Assembly (NCBI RefSeq): GCF_006385575.1
Contig: NZ_CP041040.1
Location: 2,604,001 to 2,668,000 of the forward strand
DNA length: 64,000 nucleotides
Direction of reading: 5' to 3'
DNA from: Microbacterium foliorum
Lineage (GTDB): Bacteria > Actinomycetota > Actinomycetes > Actinomycetales > Microbacteriaceae
Shown here: piece after piece, positions 52,335-60,855 of the stretch
Layout of the letters: the number at the start of each line of letters is the position of its first letter
How positions within the stretch are numbered: the stretch's first letter is position 1
Program-made: the position numbers and the translations under genes
The notes under the pieces: model-generated
Databases searched by the model: none
The model's input: only the letters and a program-made list of their open reading frames with translations
What the model was told of the DNA's origin: nothing

Positions 52335-52601
52335 CTACTTTGGACGGCGCCCCGAGTCTTCGGTCGACGCACGGCGTCGCGCCGCTTGATAAGCAGCTTC
52401 AAGAGAGAGGTCAAGAGAAGCGCATAGAGCAATGGCCACTTCAAAAGACAATGTCACTCCATGCCCATAGACGCGAGAGACACGGTCTTGAGTGATCCCG
52501 GCACGTTCAGCCAATTGAACCTGCGTCAGGCCTAGCTCGCGCGTGCGGTCACGCAGCACGTCCACCATTGCGTGGGCGACGCGCGCATAATTGTCCGGCA
52601 C
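52335..52601 (-). CDS. Small XRE family DNA-binding protein
   Basis: The 88-residue protein has a clear helix-turn-helix (TRELGLTQVQLAERAGITQDRVSRVYGHGVTLSFEVAIALCASL). The GTG at 52601 has CAGAAT 7 nt upstream, fitting a leaderless start; the open frame further upstream (to 52697) runs through the palindrome at 52652 and is less likely coding. It is convergent with the phosphoribosyltransferase gene and likely regulates the module. Confidence 0.8.
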   Translation of the reverse strand: MPDNYARVAHAMVDVLRDRTRELGLTQVQLAERAGITQDRVSRVYGHGVTLSFEVAIALCASLDLSLEAAYQAARRRASTEDSGRRPK

Positions 52602-52651
52602 GCTTCGAATTCTGAAGGCACGGCGACGTGCGGTCGGGAGCGCCGACGACT

Positions 52652-52667
52652 TATGCAATATTGCATA
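52652..52667. promoter_or_regulatory. Palindrome TATGC-N6-GCATA, copy 2
   Basis: TATGCAATATTGCATA, a perfect 16-bp palindrome centred about 58 bp upstream of the XRE start. It shares half-sites and spacing with 50365-50380. The remaining sequence to the element end (52668-52860) holds no gene. Confidence 0.6.
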
Positions 52668-52860
52668 TCCCATATCCTCTCCGCGCAATCTCGTCACTCA
52701 AGATCCCATGCTGAAGCAGGACGCGGCGCGGGTCGAAGCGCGGCTGCACTGGCGCGAGAGGGACGGCGCACCCGAGGTCTCGTGTCGCTCGTGCCTCACG
52801 ACATAGAATCAGGGCGTTATGATCTGCGACCAGGGATCTTCTTTGGTTCAATGAGATGCA

Positions 52861-52872
52861 AGTGCAGATAAC
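52861..52872 (-). repeat. Right terminal inverted repeat of the element
   Basis: AGTGCAGATAAC, the reverse complement of 13822-13833. It directly abuts the N-terminal part of tadA. Confidence 0.88.
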
Positions 52873-53468
52873 ACGAGCTCGGCGACATCCTCGATGGTGA
52901 CGATGCGCTCGGAGGTCGGCGCGGCCGACAGCAGCGCCGACAGCAGAGTCGTCTTGCCTGTGCCGGTGCCGCCGGTGATGAGGATGTTCGCGCGCTCAGC
53001 CACCAGACCGAGGAGCCACCTGTGCTGCCTTGCGTCGAAGGCACCGAGCGCCGCCAGCGCATCGAGATCCGCGGCGCGCACTCTGGGCACGCGGATCGAC
53101 AGCGCCGTGCCCGACGTCGAGACCGGCGAGAGGATGGCATGCACTCTGATGCCGGACTCGAGCCTCACGTCGACGCAGGGCGCTTGGTCGTCGAGATGGC
53201 GACCGCCGAGGCCGACCAGCGCGACCGCGAGATCGCGAACCTCCCGTTCGGATGCGCTCCACCCACGCACGGCCTCGGCGCCGCGGCCCCGGTCGACGAA
53301 CAGCCCTGAGGCGCCGTTGACGAAGATGTCGGTGACCTCCTCGTCGGCGCAGTGCTCTGCGAGTGGGCCGAAGACGGGATCGACCCGCAGCGGCATGCCA
53401 CCTCCTCGTGTGGCGCCGTCGACGAGCGACGATGAACCGCGCGGCTGGATGACGAAGGGATCGGGCAT
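52873..53468 (-). pseudogene. tadA: tadA/cpaF Tad-pilus ATPase, N-terminal part (split by the island)
   Basis: From ATG 53468 the frame encodes the N-terminal domain and first half of the ATPase core: LAEHCADEEVTDIFVNGASGLFVDRG, the P-loop ITGGTGTGKTTLLSALL and the segment ERIVTIEDVAEL, about 198 residues. It then enters the island and stops after eight foreign residues. The missing part is at 13,400-13,821. The truncated protein keeps Walker A but lacks the Walker B/His-box region. Confidence 0.93.
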
Positions 53469-53879
53469 CCCCCGAAGCTAGGCCCAGCGCCGGACGCACG
53501 ACCCACGCAGGGAGAGGCTCCGACGGCGCCTGTGGGCAACCCCGACCGGACGTTCGGCGTGCAGAGAAGGTCGCGAAGACGGGCTCGAGGGGCCGGTCCC
53601 CGATGGGAGCGCTCCCGAAAAAGAGAGGGCGGCATCTCACGGGGGGAATGAGATGCCGCCCACGGCGTCCCTCATGGGGGAATCGGGCACGCCAAGGCCA
53701 GAATGAGAATTCGGCTGTCGTCGAGTGTACGCAAGGCGACCGTCCTGACAAAACCCACCCCAGTACCGACTTCCGGCAGTATGCGGTGTCGGTGGGCGAG
53801 ACTAGATTCGCCCTGACCTGATCGCTGCAAACGCGGTCATGCCCGCACGACCTGCTACGCCGCAAAGGAGCGCCTGCCG
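53469..53879. other. Divergent region between tadA and acs
   Basis: 411 bp without a gene. On the minus strand a promoter-like pair TTGCGT (53729-53734) and AATTCT (53706-53711), 17 nt apart, precedes the strong terminator at 53618-53661. On the plus strand the acs promoter must be near the right end; no convincing pair is seen. Confidence 0.5.
53618..53661 (-). terminator. Intrinsic terminator in the tad leader
   Basis: A perfect 13-bp stem (53627-53639 with 53649-53661, loop 9) is followed on the minus strand by TCTCTTTTT. No gene lies upstream of it on that strand, so it would end an approximately 80-nt transcript from the promoter-like pair at 53706-53734: an attenuated leader of tadA or a small RNA. 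A 12-codon ORF (53637-53675) reads into the stem. Confidence 0.65.
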
Positions 53880-55847
53880 ATGAGCAGCCAGATCGATCAT
53901 CTTCTCGATGAGACCCGCCAGTTCCCGCCGTCCGAGGAGTTCGTCGCACAGTCGGTCTCCTCCCCCGCACTGTACGAGAGCGCGGCGGCCGACCGTGAGG
54001 CCTTCTGGGCTGCTCAGTCCACCGAGCTCCTCGACTGGCACAAGCCGTTCACGCGTGTGCTCGACTGGTCGGCTCCTCCTTTCGCGAAGTGGTTCGACGA
54101 CGGCGAGCTGAATGTGGCCTACAACTGCCTCGACCGGCATGTCGAAGCGGGGAACGGCGATCGCGTCGCCCTGCACTGGGAGGGCGAACCGGGCGACTCG
54201 CGCACCATCACCTACGCCGAGCTCACCGACGAGGTCAAGCGCGTCGCCAATGTGCTCGAGGGCCTCGGCGTCGGTCACGGAGACCGCGTCGCGATCTACC
54301 TGCCGATGATCCCCGAGGCGGTCGCGTCGATGCTCGCCGTCGCACGGGTCGGCGCCATCCACTCGGTCGTGTTCGGCGGCTTCAGCGCCGACAGCCTGCG
54401 CTCCCGCATCGACGATGCGGGCGCCAAGCTCGTCATCACCGCCGACGGGGGATACCGCAAGGGTCGCGTCTCGGCACTGAAGCCGGCTGTCGACCAGGCC
54501 CTCGCAGACCGTGGCGACGGCGAGCAGCAGACCGTCGAGCACGTGCTGGTCGTCAGACGCGGCGAGAACGAGGTCGACTGGCAGGACGGCCGCGACCTCT
54601 GGTGGCATGACGTGGTTCCGGCCGCGTCGCCCGAGCACACGGCCGAGGCATTCCCCGCCGAGAACCCGCTGTTCATCCTCTACACCTCGGGCACGACCGG
54701 AAAGCCCAAGGGCATCCTGCACACCTCCGGCGGATACCTGACCCAGGCCGCGTACTCGCACAAGTACGTGTTCGACCTGCACCCCGAGACCGACGTGTAC
54801 TGGTGCACGGCCGACATCGGATGGATCACCGGGCACAGCTACGTCACTTACGGCCCGCTCGCGAACGGCGCGACCCAGGTGATCTACGAGGGCACCCCCG
54901 ACGCCCCGCACCCCGGACGCTGGTGGGAGATCATCGAGAAGTACAAGGTCTCGATCTTCTACACGGCGCCGACCGCGATCCGCTCGTTCATGAAGATCGG
55001 CCGCAGCGTGCCGGCGAAGTTCGACCTGTCGTCGCTGCGTCTGCTCGGCTCGGTGGGCGAACCCATCAATCCCGAAGCCTGGATCTGGTACCGCGACGTG
55101 ATCGGTGCGGGCACGACGCCCATCGTCGACACGTGGTGGCAGACCGAGACCGGCGCGATCATGGTGTCGGCGCTCCCTGGCGTCACGGCCACCAAGCCGG
55201 GCTCCGCGCAGGTGCCGCTGCCCGGGATCTCGATCGACGTCGTCGATGAGACCGGCGCCGAGGTGGGCAACGGAAACGGCGGTCTTCTCGTCGTCACCGA
55301 ACCCTGGCCGAGCATGCTGCGCGGCATCTGGGGCGACCCCGAGCGCTACAAGGAGACGTACTGGGAGAAGTTCGAGAAGCAGGGCTATTACTTCGCCGGC
55401 GACGGCGCTCGTCTCGATGACGACGGCGACCTCTGGCTGCTCGGACGAGTGGATGACGTCATGAACGTCTCGGGTCACCGACTCTCGACCGCCGAGATCG
55501 AGTCGTCGCTCGTGGCGCACGAGGCCACGGCCGAGGCCGCTGTGGTCGGAGCCGCCGATGAGACCACCGGCCAAGCCGTCGTGGCGTTCGTGATCATCAA
55601 GGAGAGCTACCTCTCGGCGCACGACCCCGCCGGCCTCGCTCAGCAGCTGCGCGTCTGGGTGGGTGAGCAGATCGGTGCGATCGCACGCCCCCGCGACGTC
55701 TACATCGTCGGCGAACTGCCGAAGACCCGCTCGGGCAAGATCATGCGGCGGCTGCTGCGCGACGTGGCCGAAGGACGCGAGGTCGGCGACACCACGACGC
55801 TGGCAGACACCGCGGTGATGAGCATCATCTCGGCCCAGGTCAAGTAG
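53880..55847 (+). CDS. acs: Acetate--CoA ligase (acetyl-CoA synthetase)
   Basis: The 655-residue enzyme makes acetyl-CoA from acetate via acetyl-AMP. It has the AMP-binding P-loop FILYTSGTTGKPKG, DIGWITGHSY, DTWWQTETG, YYFAGDGARLDDDGDLWLLGRVDDVMNVSGHRL and the C-terminal acylation-sensitive Lys in KTRSGKIMRR (about residue 620). AAGGAG precedes the ATG. Divergent from the tad locus. Confidence 0.97.
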   Translation: MSSQIDHLLDETRQFPPSEEFVAQSVSSPALYESAAADREAFWAAQSTELLDWHKPFTRVLDWSAPPFAKWFDDGELNVAYNCLDRHVEAGNGDRVALHWEGEPGDSRTITYAELTDEVKRVANVLEGLGVGHGDRVAIYLPMIPEAVASMLAVARVGAIHSVVFGGFSADSLRSRIDDAGAKLVITADGGYRKGRVSALKPAVDQALADRGDGEQQTVEHVLVVRRGENEVDWQDGRDLWWHDVVPAASPEHTAEAFPAENPLFILYTSGTTGKPKGILHTSGGYLTQAAYSHKYVFDLHPETDVYWCTADIGWITGHSYVTYGPLANGATQVIYEGTPDAPHPGRWWEIIEKYKVSIFYTAPTAIRSFMKIGRSVPAKFDLSSLRLLGSVGEPINPEAWIWYRDVIGAGTTPIVDTWWQTETGAIMVSALPGVTATKPGSAQVPLPGISIDVVDETGAEVGNGNGGLLVVTEPWPSMLRGIWGDPERYKETYWEKFEKQGYYFAGDGARLDDDGDLWLLGRVDDVMNVSGHRLSTAEIESSLVAHEATAEAAVVGAADETTGQAVVAFVIIKESYLSAHDPAGLAQQLRVWVGEQIGAIARPRDVYIVGELPKTRSGKIMRRLLRDVAEGREVGDTTTLADTAVMSIISAQVK

Positions 55848-55858
55848 CGCCGATGCGA

Positions 55859-55893
55859 GAAGGCCCCCTCCCGATTCGGGAAGGGGCCTTCTT
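55859..55893. terminator. Bidirectional terminator between acs and the RidA gene
   Basis: GAAGGCCCC...GGGGCCTTC forms a long stem with an inner TCCCGA/TCGGGA extension, flanked by short T/A tracts, between two convergent genes. Confidence 0.8.
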
Positions 55894-55903
55894 CACAGGA
55901 CGG

Positions 55904-56362
55904 TCAGGCGAGGATGAAGGTGACCTCTACCTCGACCGGGCTGTCGAGCGGCAGAACCGGCACGCCGACGGCCGCGCGCGCATGACGACCGGCGTCGCCG
56001 AAGATCTCGCCGAGCACGAGGCTCGCTCCGTTGATGACGCCGGGCTGGCCGGTGAAATCGGGCGTGGATGCCACAAAGCCGCCGACTCGCAGCACTCCGC
56101 CGATCCTGTCCACTCCCCCGGCAGCATCCGCCGCCGCGGCGAGGGCGTTCAGCGCGCAGGTGCGGGCGTAGCCGTTCGCGTCTTCGGCGCTGACCTCTGC
56201 GCCGACCTTGCCGGTCGCCGGCAGCTCACCGGCAGTGAACGGCAGCTGACCGGAGGTGTAGACGAGTCCGTCGTGGACGACGGCCGGAACGTAGGCGGCG
56301 ACGGGCGCGGCCACAGCCGGAAGCTCGATGCCGAGCTCGGCCAGACGCTGGGAGACGCTCAT
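55904..56362 (-). CDS. RidA family protein
   Basis: The 152-residue protein has the RidA/YjgF fold: AVVHDGLVYTSGQLPFTAGELPATGKVGAEV, ARTCALNALAAAADAAGG, a GGFVASTPDFTGQPGVINGAS segment and the end HARAAVGVPVLPLDSPVEVEVTFIL with the usual Arg. RidA enzymes remove reactive enamines or imines. Coupled to the DUF4177 gene upstream (ATGA). Confidence 0.92.
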   Translation of the reverse strand: MSVSQRLAELGIELPAVAAPVAAYVPAVVHDGLVYTSGQLPFTAGELPATGKVGAEVSAEDANGYARTCALNALAAAADAAGGVDRIGGVLRVGGFVASTPDFTGQPGVINGASLVLGEIFGDAGRHARAAVGVPVLPLDSPVEVEVTFILA

Positions 56363-56583
56363 GCCGCGCCCCCTTCGAACTGGCGCGACGCCTCAGCGGC
56401 GGCCGCGAGACCGGCGTTGCCTGCGGCATCCGCCGACACCGGACGCTTGAAGTAGGCCACGAGCCCACCCTCGGGCCCCTGGATCACCTGCACGAGCTCC
56501 CAGCCCTGCTTGCCCCAGTTGTTGAGGATCGCAGCGGTGTTGTGGATCAGCAGCGGTGTGGTGAGGTACTCCCAGGTGGTCAT
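56359..56583 (-). CDS. DUF4177 domain-containing small protein
   Basis: The 74-residue protein begins WEYLTTPLLIHN and contains LNNWGKQGWELVQVIQGPEGGLVAYFKRP, the DUF4177 signature. It is commonly found just before RidA in actinobacteria. Function unknown. Confidence 0.88.
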   Translation of the reverse strand: MTTWEYLTTPLLIHNTAAILNNWGKQGWELVQVIQGPEGGLVAYFKRPVSADAAGNAGLAAAAEASRQFEGGAA

Positions 56584-56661
56584 GGCTCTCCTGTCTGGCG
56601 GCAGCCGCGCTGGCGGCTGCGTCAAAGGCGGTATTCAGGGAACTCCCCTACGATCTAGCGT

Positions 56662-59250
56662 ATGCCTCAAAAGAATCGCACGGTGAAAGGTGCGCTCGGC
56701 GGAGTCCTCGGACTCGTCGGGCTGAGCGCCGTCGCCGGTCTCCTCGTCGCGGCCAGCGTCACCCCTGTGCTGGCGATGACCGGTATCGCCGGGTCGCAGG
56801 CCCTCACCATCTTCGAAGACCTCCCGGAGAACCTCCAGGTCGGCGCACCGATGCAGCAGTCGACGATCTACGCGACCGGTCTCGACGGCAACCCCGTCGC
56901 GCTCGCATCGTTCTACGAGCAGAAGCGCATCCCGGTCGCCTACGACCAGGTCGCACCGGTGATGTACGACGCGATGCTCTCGAGCGAGGACAAGAACTTC
57001 TACACTCACGGCGGGATCAACCTCGGCGCGACCATCAAGGCCGCCGTCGGGAATGTCGCGGGCACCACCGACCGAGGCGCCTCCACGATCACCCAGCAGT
57101 ACGTCAAGAACGTCCAGGTGCAGGAGTGCGAGCAGGACGTCGATCCTGCGGCCGAGGACTACTCCACTCAGATCGAGCAGTGCTTCCTCGATGCCGCCGT
57201 CGCCGAGGGCGGCGAAGGTGTCGAGCGCAAGCTGCAGGAGATGCGCTACGCGTTGAAGATCGAGAAGGAGTACTCGAAGAACGAGATCCTCCTCGGCTAC
57301 CTCAACATCGCCAACTTCGGTGGCACCATCTACGGCATCGAGGCCGCAGCGAACCGCTACTTCTCGACCACCGCCGCGAACCTCAGCCTCGCTCAGGCGG
57401 CCACGATCGCCGGCATGGTCCAGGAGCCCAACAGGTTCCGCATCGACCGCCCTGGCGGGATCTGGACCGATGACGCCGGAGTCGCACACAACGGAGACGC
57501 CGACGGCTACAAGGACACGAAGGACCGCAGAGACTACGTGCTCGAGCGGATGCTGCTCGACGGCAAGATCACGCAGGCCGCACATGACGAGGCCGTGGCC
57601 ACGCCGATCACTCCGGTGCTGAGCGAGCCTCAGCAGGGTTGCGGGGCCGCAGGCGACAACGCCTACTTCTGCCAGTACGTCAAGGCCGTCATCGAGAACG
57701 ACGAAGCCTTCGGAGCCACCGAAGAGGAACGTCGCGCGAACCTGCGCCGAGGTGGCATGGAGATCTACACCTCGCTCGACCTGCGTGTGCAGCAGACCGC
57801 GATCGACGCCGTGAGGTCGCAGGTTCCGCAGGCTATGCCCGGAATCCTCGTCGGCGGCGCCGGAGTGTCGGTCGAAGCGTCCACCGGGCGCATTCTCGCC
57901 ATGGCCCAGAACACCGTCTTCAACGAGACGACCGAGGCGAACCTCGCCGCCGGCGAGACCTCGCAGGTCTTCGCCGCCGACAAGGCCCACGGCGGCTCGA
58001 CCTACGGGTTCGAGACCGGATCGACCTACAAGCTCTTCACGCTGCTGAGCTGGCTGGAGTCGGGCCACTCGGTCAACCAGGTGCTCGACGGCCGTCTCAA
58101 GACCTTCAGTCCCTTCACGAAGTGCGGGGACCGGGTGACGAACAGCGCCAAGATCAACAACTTCGGCAACTCCGGCGGTTCGGTCGGCAGCGTGCGGCAG
58201 TTCACCGCGCAGTCGCTGAACACCGGCTTCCTCGCGATGGCGCAGCAGCTCGACCTCTGCGACATCAACGAGGTCGCCAAGAGACTCGGCGTCCACTACG
58301 GCAACGGCGATGACATCACCGTCGGCGGGACCACCTCCAACACCGCCCCGAACGATCCGTTCCCGACGGTCCTCGGCTCGAAGAGCGTGGCCCCGCTGCA
58401 GATGGCCGGCGCCTACGCGGCGGTCGCGAACGGCGGCGTCTACTGCGAGCCACGCGTGATCGACAGGGTCGTGGGTGAGAACGGAGCGGAGATCACGCCT
58501 CCTGCGCAGAACTGCTCTCCTCAGCTCACTCCCGAGGTGGCCGCCACCGCCGCATTCGCACTGCGCGGCGTCATGGAGGGCAACGGCACGGGCACCAGGG
58601 CGAACCCGTTCGACGGCACCCAGCTGATCGGCAAGACCGGTACCGCCGAGAAGGAGCACACGATGCTCGTCGAGTCGAGCACCAGGGTCACGACTGCGGT
58701 GTGGGTGGGCAACGTCGACGGCCGCGTGCCGCTGAACGACTTCCGCAACGGCGATGGCACCCGACTGGGCGACATCCGCTACGGGCTCGCCCGAGCGATC
58801 CAGGGAGCCGCGAACGCTGTCTACCCCGCCGGCGACTTCCCCCGGCCCGATGACAAGCTGGTCCGCCAGGTGCTGACGGACGTTCCGAATGTCGTGGGCA
58901 AGTCGGTCGGAGAAGCGAGCTCGATCATCGAGGCAGCAGGCTTCACCGCAAATGTCGGCCCGGCCGTCGATGGCCCCGCAGGCGATGTGATCATGGCTCA
59001 GGACCCGTCCGGACAGGCTCCGAGCGGGGCGACCATCACTATCTCGCCGAGCAACGGCCAGGGCGCGACCGTGCCGGACGTCACAGGCCAGTCGAAGTCC
59101 GAAGCGCAGAGCGCTCTGTTCGGCGCAGGGTTCTCGTCGATCGACTTCGACGGATCATGCAACGGACAGAGTGCAGAAGTGACGTCGACCGACCCGGCAG
59201 CGAACACGGCGACCACCAAGAGCACGTCCATCAAGGTCAGCTGCAAGTGA
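56662..59250 (+). CDS. Bifunctional penicillin-binding protein with PASTA domains (PonA-like)
   Basis: The 862-residue protein has one N-terminal membrane helix, a glycosyltransferase domain (MLSSEDKNFYTHGGIN; GASTITQQYVKN), a transpeptidase domain with the serine motif in GSTYKLFT, the SLN motif in AQSLNTGFLA and KTGTAEKEH, and two C-terminal PASTA repeats (VPNVVGKSVGEASSIIEAAGF; VPDVTGQSKSEAQSALFGAGF). It polymerises and cross-links peptidoglycan. Confidence 0.95.
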   Translation: MPQKNRTVKGALGGVLGLVGLSAVAGLLVAASVTPVLAMTGIAGSQALTIFEDLPENLQVGAPMQQSTIYATGLDGNPVALASFYEQKRIPVAYDQVAPVMYDAMLSSEDKNFYTHGGINLGATIKAAVGNVAGTTDRGASTITQQYVKNVQVQECEQDVDPAAEDYSTQIEQCFLDAAVAEGGEGVERKLQEMRYALKIEKEYSKNEILLGYLNIANFGGTIYGIEAAANRYFSTTAANLSLAQAATIAGMVQEPNRFRIDRPGGIWTDDAGVAHNGDADGYKDTKDRRDYVLERMLLDGKITQAAHDEAVATPITPVLSEPQQGCGAAGDNAYFCQYVKAVIENDEAFGATEEERRANLRRGGMEIYTSLDLRVQQTAIDAVRSQVPQAMPGILVGGAGVSVEASTGRILAMAQNTVFNETTEANLAAGETSQVFAADKAHGGSTYGFETGSTYKLFTLLSWLESGHSVNQVLDGRLKTFSPFTKCGDRVTNSAKINNFGNSGGSVGSVRQFTAQSLNTGFLAMAQQLDLCDINEVAKRLGVHYGNGDDITVGGTTSNTAPNDPFPTVLGSKSVAPLQMAGAYAAVANGGVYCEPRVIDRVVGENGAEITPPAQNCSPQLTPEVAATAAFALRGVMEGNGTGTRANPFDGTQLIGKTGTAEKEHTMLVESSTRVTTAVWVGNVDGRVPLNDFRNGDGTRLGDIRYGLARAIQGAANAVYPAGDFPRPDDKLVRQVLTDVPNVVGKSVGEASSIIEAAGFTANVGPAVDGPAGDVIMAQDPSGQAPSGATITISPSNGQGATVPDVTGQSKSEAQSALFGAGFSSIDFDGSCNGQSAEVTSTDPAANTATTKSTSIKVSCK

Positions 59251-60182
59251 CGTCGCGCCATGCGGCACACCCGGCCCTCATCGCGCTCGGCGCGGTGGGG
59301 GCCGCTGGTGCTGCGGCCGCCGTCTGGGGCATCGGCATCGAGCGCTACCTGTTCACGGTGCGTGAGGCGACGGCATCCGCTCTCGCCCCCGGCTCAGCGC
59401 CACTGCGCGTGCTGCACATCTCTGACGCGCACATGGCTCCGTGGCAGCATCGCAAACAGGACTGGCTCGCCTCCCTCGCGCAGCTGAAGCCCGATCTCAT
59501 CATCAACACGGGCGACAACCTGGGGCATCGAGACGGTCTCGCGGGCATCCGACGAGCGTTCGATCCTCTTGCCGGCATCCCCGGCGTCTTCGTGCACGGC
59601 TCGAACGACGTGATCGGCCCGTCGCCGCGAAATCCGATCCGGTACTTCGCGGGCCCGTCGGAGCGACCGCGCGACCTGAACTTCCTCGACACCGATGCGA
59701 TGGATTCCTACTTCACCGACGAGCTCGGATGGACGGGGCTGAACAACGCGGCTGCACGACTCACGGTCGCCGGCAACCCGCTCGACCTCTTCGGGGTGAG
59801 CGACGCGCACTGCGACTGGGATCGACTCGAAGATCTGCCGGATGCGATCGACGCCCTCGGCAAGCGGGATGCCGACACGACCGTGCTCGGAGTCACCCAC
59901 GCGCCGTATCAGCGAGTGCTGAACGGCTTCGTCGATCTCGGTGCCGACGCCATCTTCGGAGGCCACACGCACGGCGGCCAGGTCTGCCTGCCGGGCTTCG
60001 GCGCTCTCGTCGCCAACTGCGACATCCCGCTGAAGCAGGCGAAGGGCCTCAGCACGTGGACGCAGGGAGACCGCACGGTTCCGCTCAACGTCAGCGCCGG
60101 CTGTGGGCACTCGATCTACGCACCGGTGCGCTTCGCATGCCGCCCCGAGGCGACGCTGCTCACGCTGACGGCGCGCGCTTGA
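59247..60182 (+). CDS. Membrane-anchored metallophosphoesterase
   Basis: The 311-residue protein has an N-terminal hydrophobic helix ([20 protein letters not shown]) and calcineurin-type motifs [24 protein letters not shown] (in place of GNHD), VTHAPYQR and GGHTHGGQV. The GTG start overlaps the PBP stop (GTGA), so it is co-translated with the cell-wall synthase. Confidence 0.9.
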   Translation: MTSRHAAHPALIALGAVGAAGAAAAVWGIGIERYLFTVREATASALAPGSAPLRVLHISDAHMAPWQHRKQDWLASLAQLKPDLIINTGDNLGHRDGLAGIRRAFDPLAGIPGVFVHGSNDVIGPSPRNPIRYFAGPSERPRDLNFLDTDAMDSYFTDELGWTGLNNAAARLTVAGNPLDLFGVSDAHCDWDRLEDLPDAIDALGKRDADTTVLGVTHAPYQRVLNGFVDLGADAIFGGHTHGGQVCLPGFGALVANCDIPLKQAKGLSTWTQGDRTVPLNVSAGCGHSIYAPVRFACRPEATLLTLTARA

Positions 60183-60235
60183 CGCCTCGATTCGGCGCTG
60201 AGAGCATTTCGCTGTAGACTCGGAGGGTTGCAAAA

Positions 60236-60313
<78 letters not shown>

Positions 60314-60321
60314 TAACACCG

Positions 60322-60350
60322 GAAGGCCGTCCTCACGGGCGGCCTTCTCT
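60322..60350 (+). terminator. Terminator after tRNA-Pro
   Basis: GAAGGCCG (60322-60329) pairs with CGGCCTTC (60340-60347) over a 10-base loop, followed by TCT. Confidence 0.7.
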
Positions 60351-60378
60351 GTATCCGTCCCGAGGTGAAAGGCACCGT

Positions 60379-60855
60379 GTGAGTCGTCTGCTGCCGCCCC
60401 CGCGCCGGCTCACCCGCGGTATCGCGCTCGCTCTCGGAATCCCGTTCTTCATCGGCCTGGCATTGCTCACACTCACGCCCGCGCGCGTCGAGGAGTCGAT
60501 GCCGAACCTGCTCGATCTCGTGCTGTCGTCCGCGCACCGCCTGGGGTGGGAGTCTCTCGACTTCACCCGCCTCGAGATCATCGCCAACGTGCTGGTGTTC
60601 GTGCCCATCGGCATCCTCGCGTTCATCCTCGTGCCGCGCCGCCTCTGGCCCCTGGCGATCGTGCTCGGACCTGCGCTGTCGCTCTCGATCGAAGCCTTCC
60701 AGCGCCTCGTACTGCCCCATCGCGCAGCCACCCTCACCGATGTGGTGGCGAACTCCGGCGGAGCCCTGATCGGGGTCGCCATCGCGATCACGGGCACCCT
60801 GCTCTTCGCACCGCGTTTCTCTCAGCATCGCCCGCCTACCCTGGAGGCATCATGA
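60379..60855 (+). CDS. VanZ family membrane protein
   Basis: The 158-residue protein has about four hydrophobic helices and the VanZ signature IIANVLVFVPIGILAFILVPRR with LSLSIEAFQRLVLPHRAATLTDVVANSGGALIG. It starts with GTG and overlaps the HAD gene by 4 nt. Confidence 0.88.
   Translation: MSRLLPPPRRLTRGIALALGIPFFIGLALLTLTPARVEESMPNLLDLVLSSAHRLGWESLDFTRLEIIANVLVFVPIGILAFILVPRRLWPLAIVLGPALSLSIEAFQRLVLPHRAATLTDVVANSGGALIGVAIAITGTLLFAPRFSQHRPPTLEAS

Larger units (their letters stand above)
13822..52872. mobile_element. 39-kb Tn554-like integrative element inserted in tadA
   Basis: The element interrupts tadA. Both ends start with the same 12 bp pointing inward (GTTATCTGCACT), and a recombination module lies at the left end: TnpA-like and TnpB-like tyrosine recombinases plus a DUF6262/TnpC-like protein. 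No flanking target duplication is visible, as expected for tyrosine recombinases. Frame analysis suggests an intact target reading GCC GAG CTG CGG CCG; the ACG at 52873-52875 would then be crossover or coupling sequence. Three bounded observations (split gene, terminal repeats, recombinases at one end) agree on these limits. Confidence 0.92.

Noticed and set aside
13822..52872. Prophage or conjugative element as the nature of the island
   Set aside because: No capsid, terminase, portal, lysis, relaxase, T4SS or FtsK-like genes are seen; only Tn554-type recombination genes.
53802..55622. 606-residue open frame antisense to acs
   Set aside because: Shadow of acs, which is a complete and well-conserved enzyme on the plus strand.
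56635..58659. 674-residue frame antisense to the penicillin-binding protein
   Set aside because: Shadow frame without motifs.
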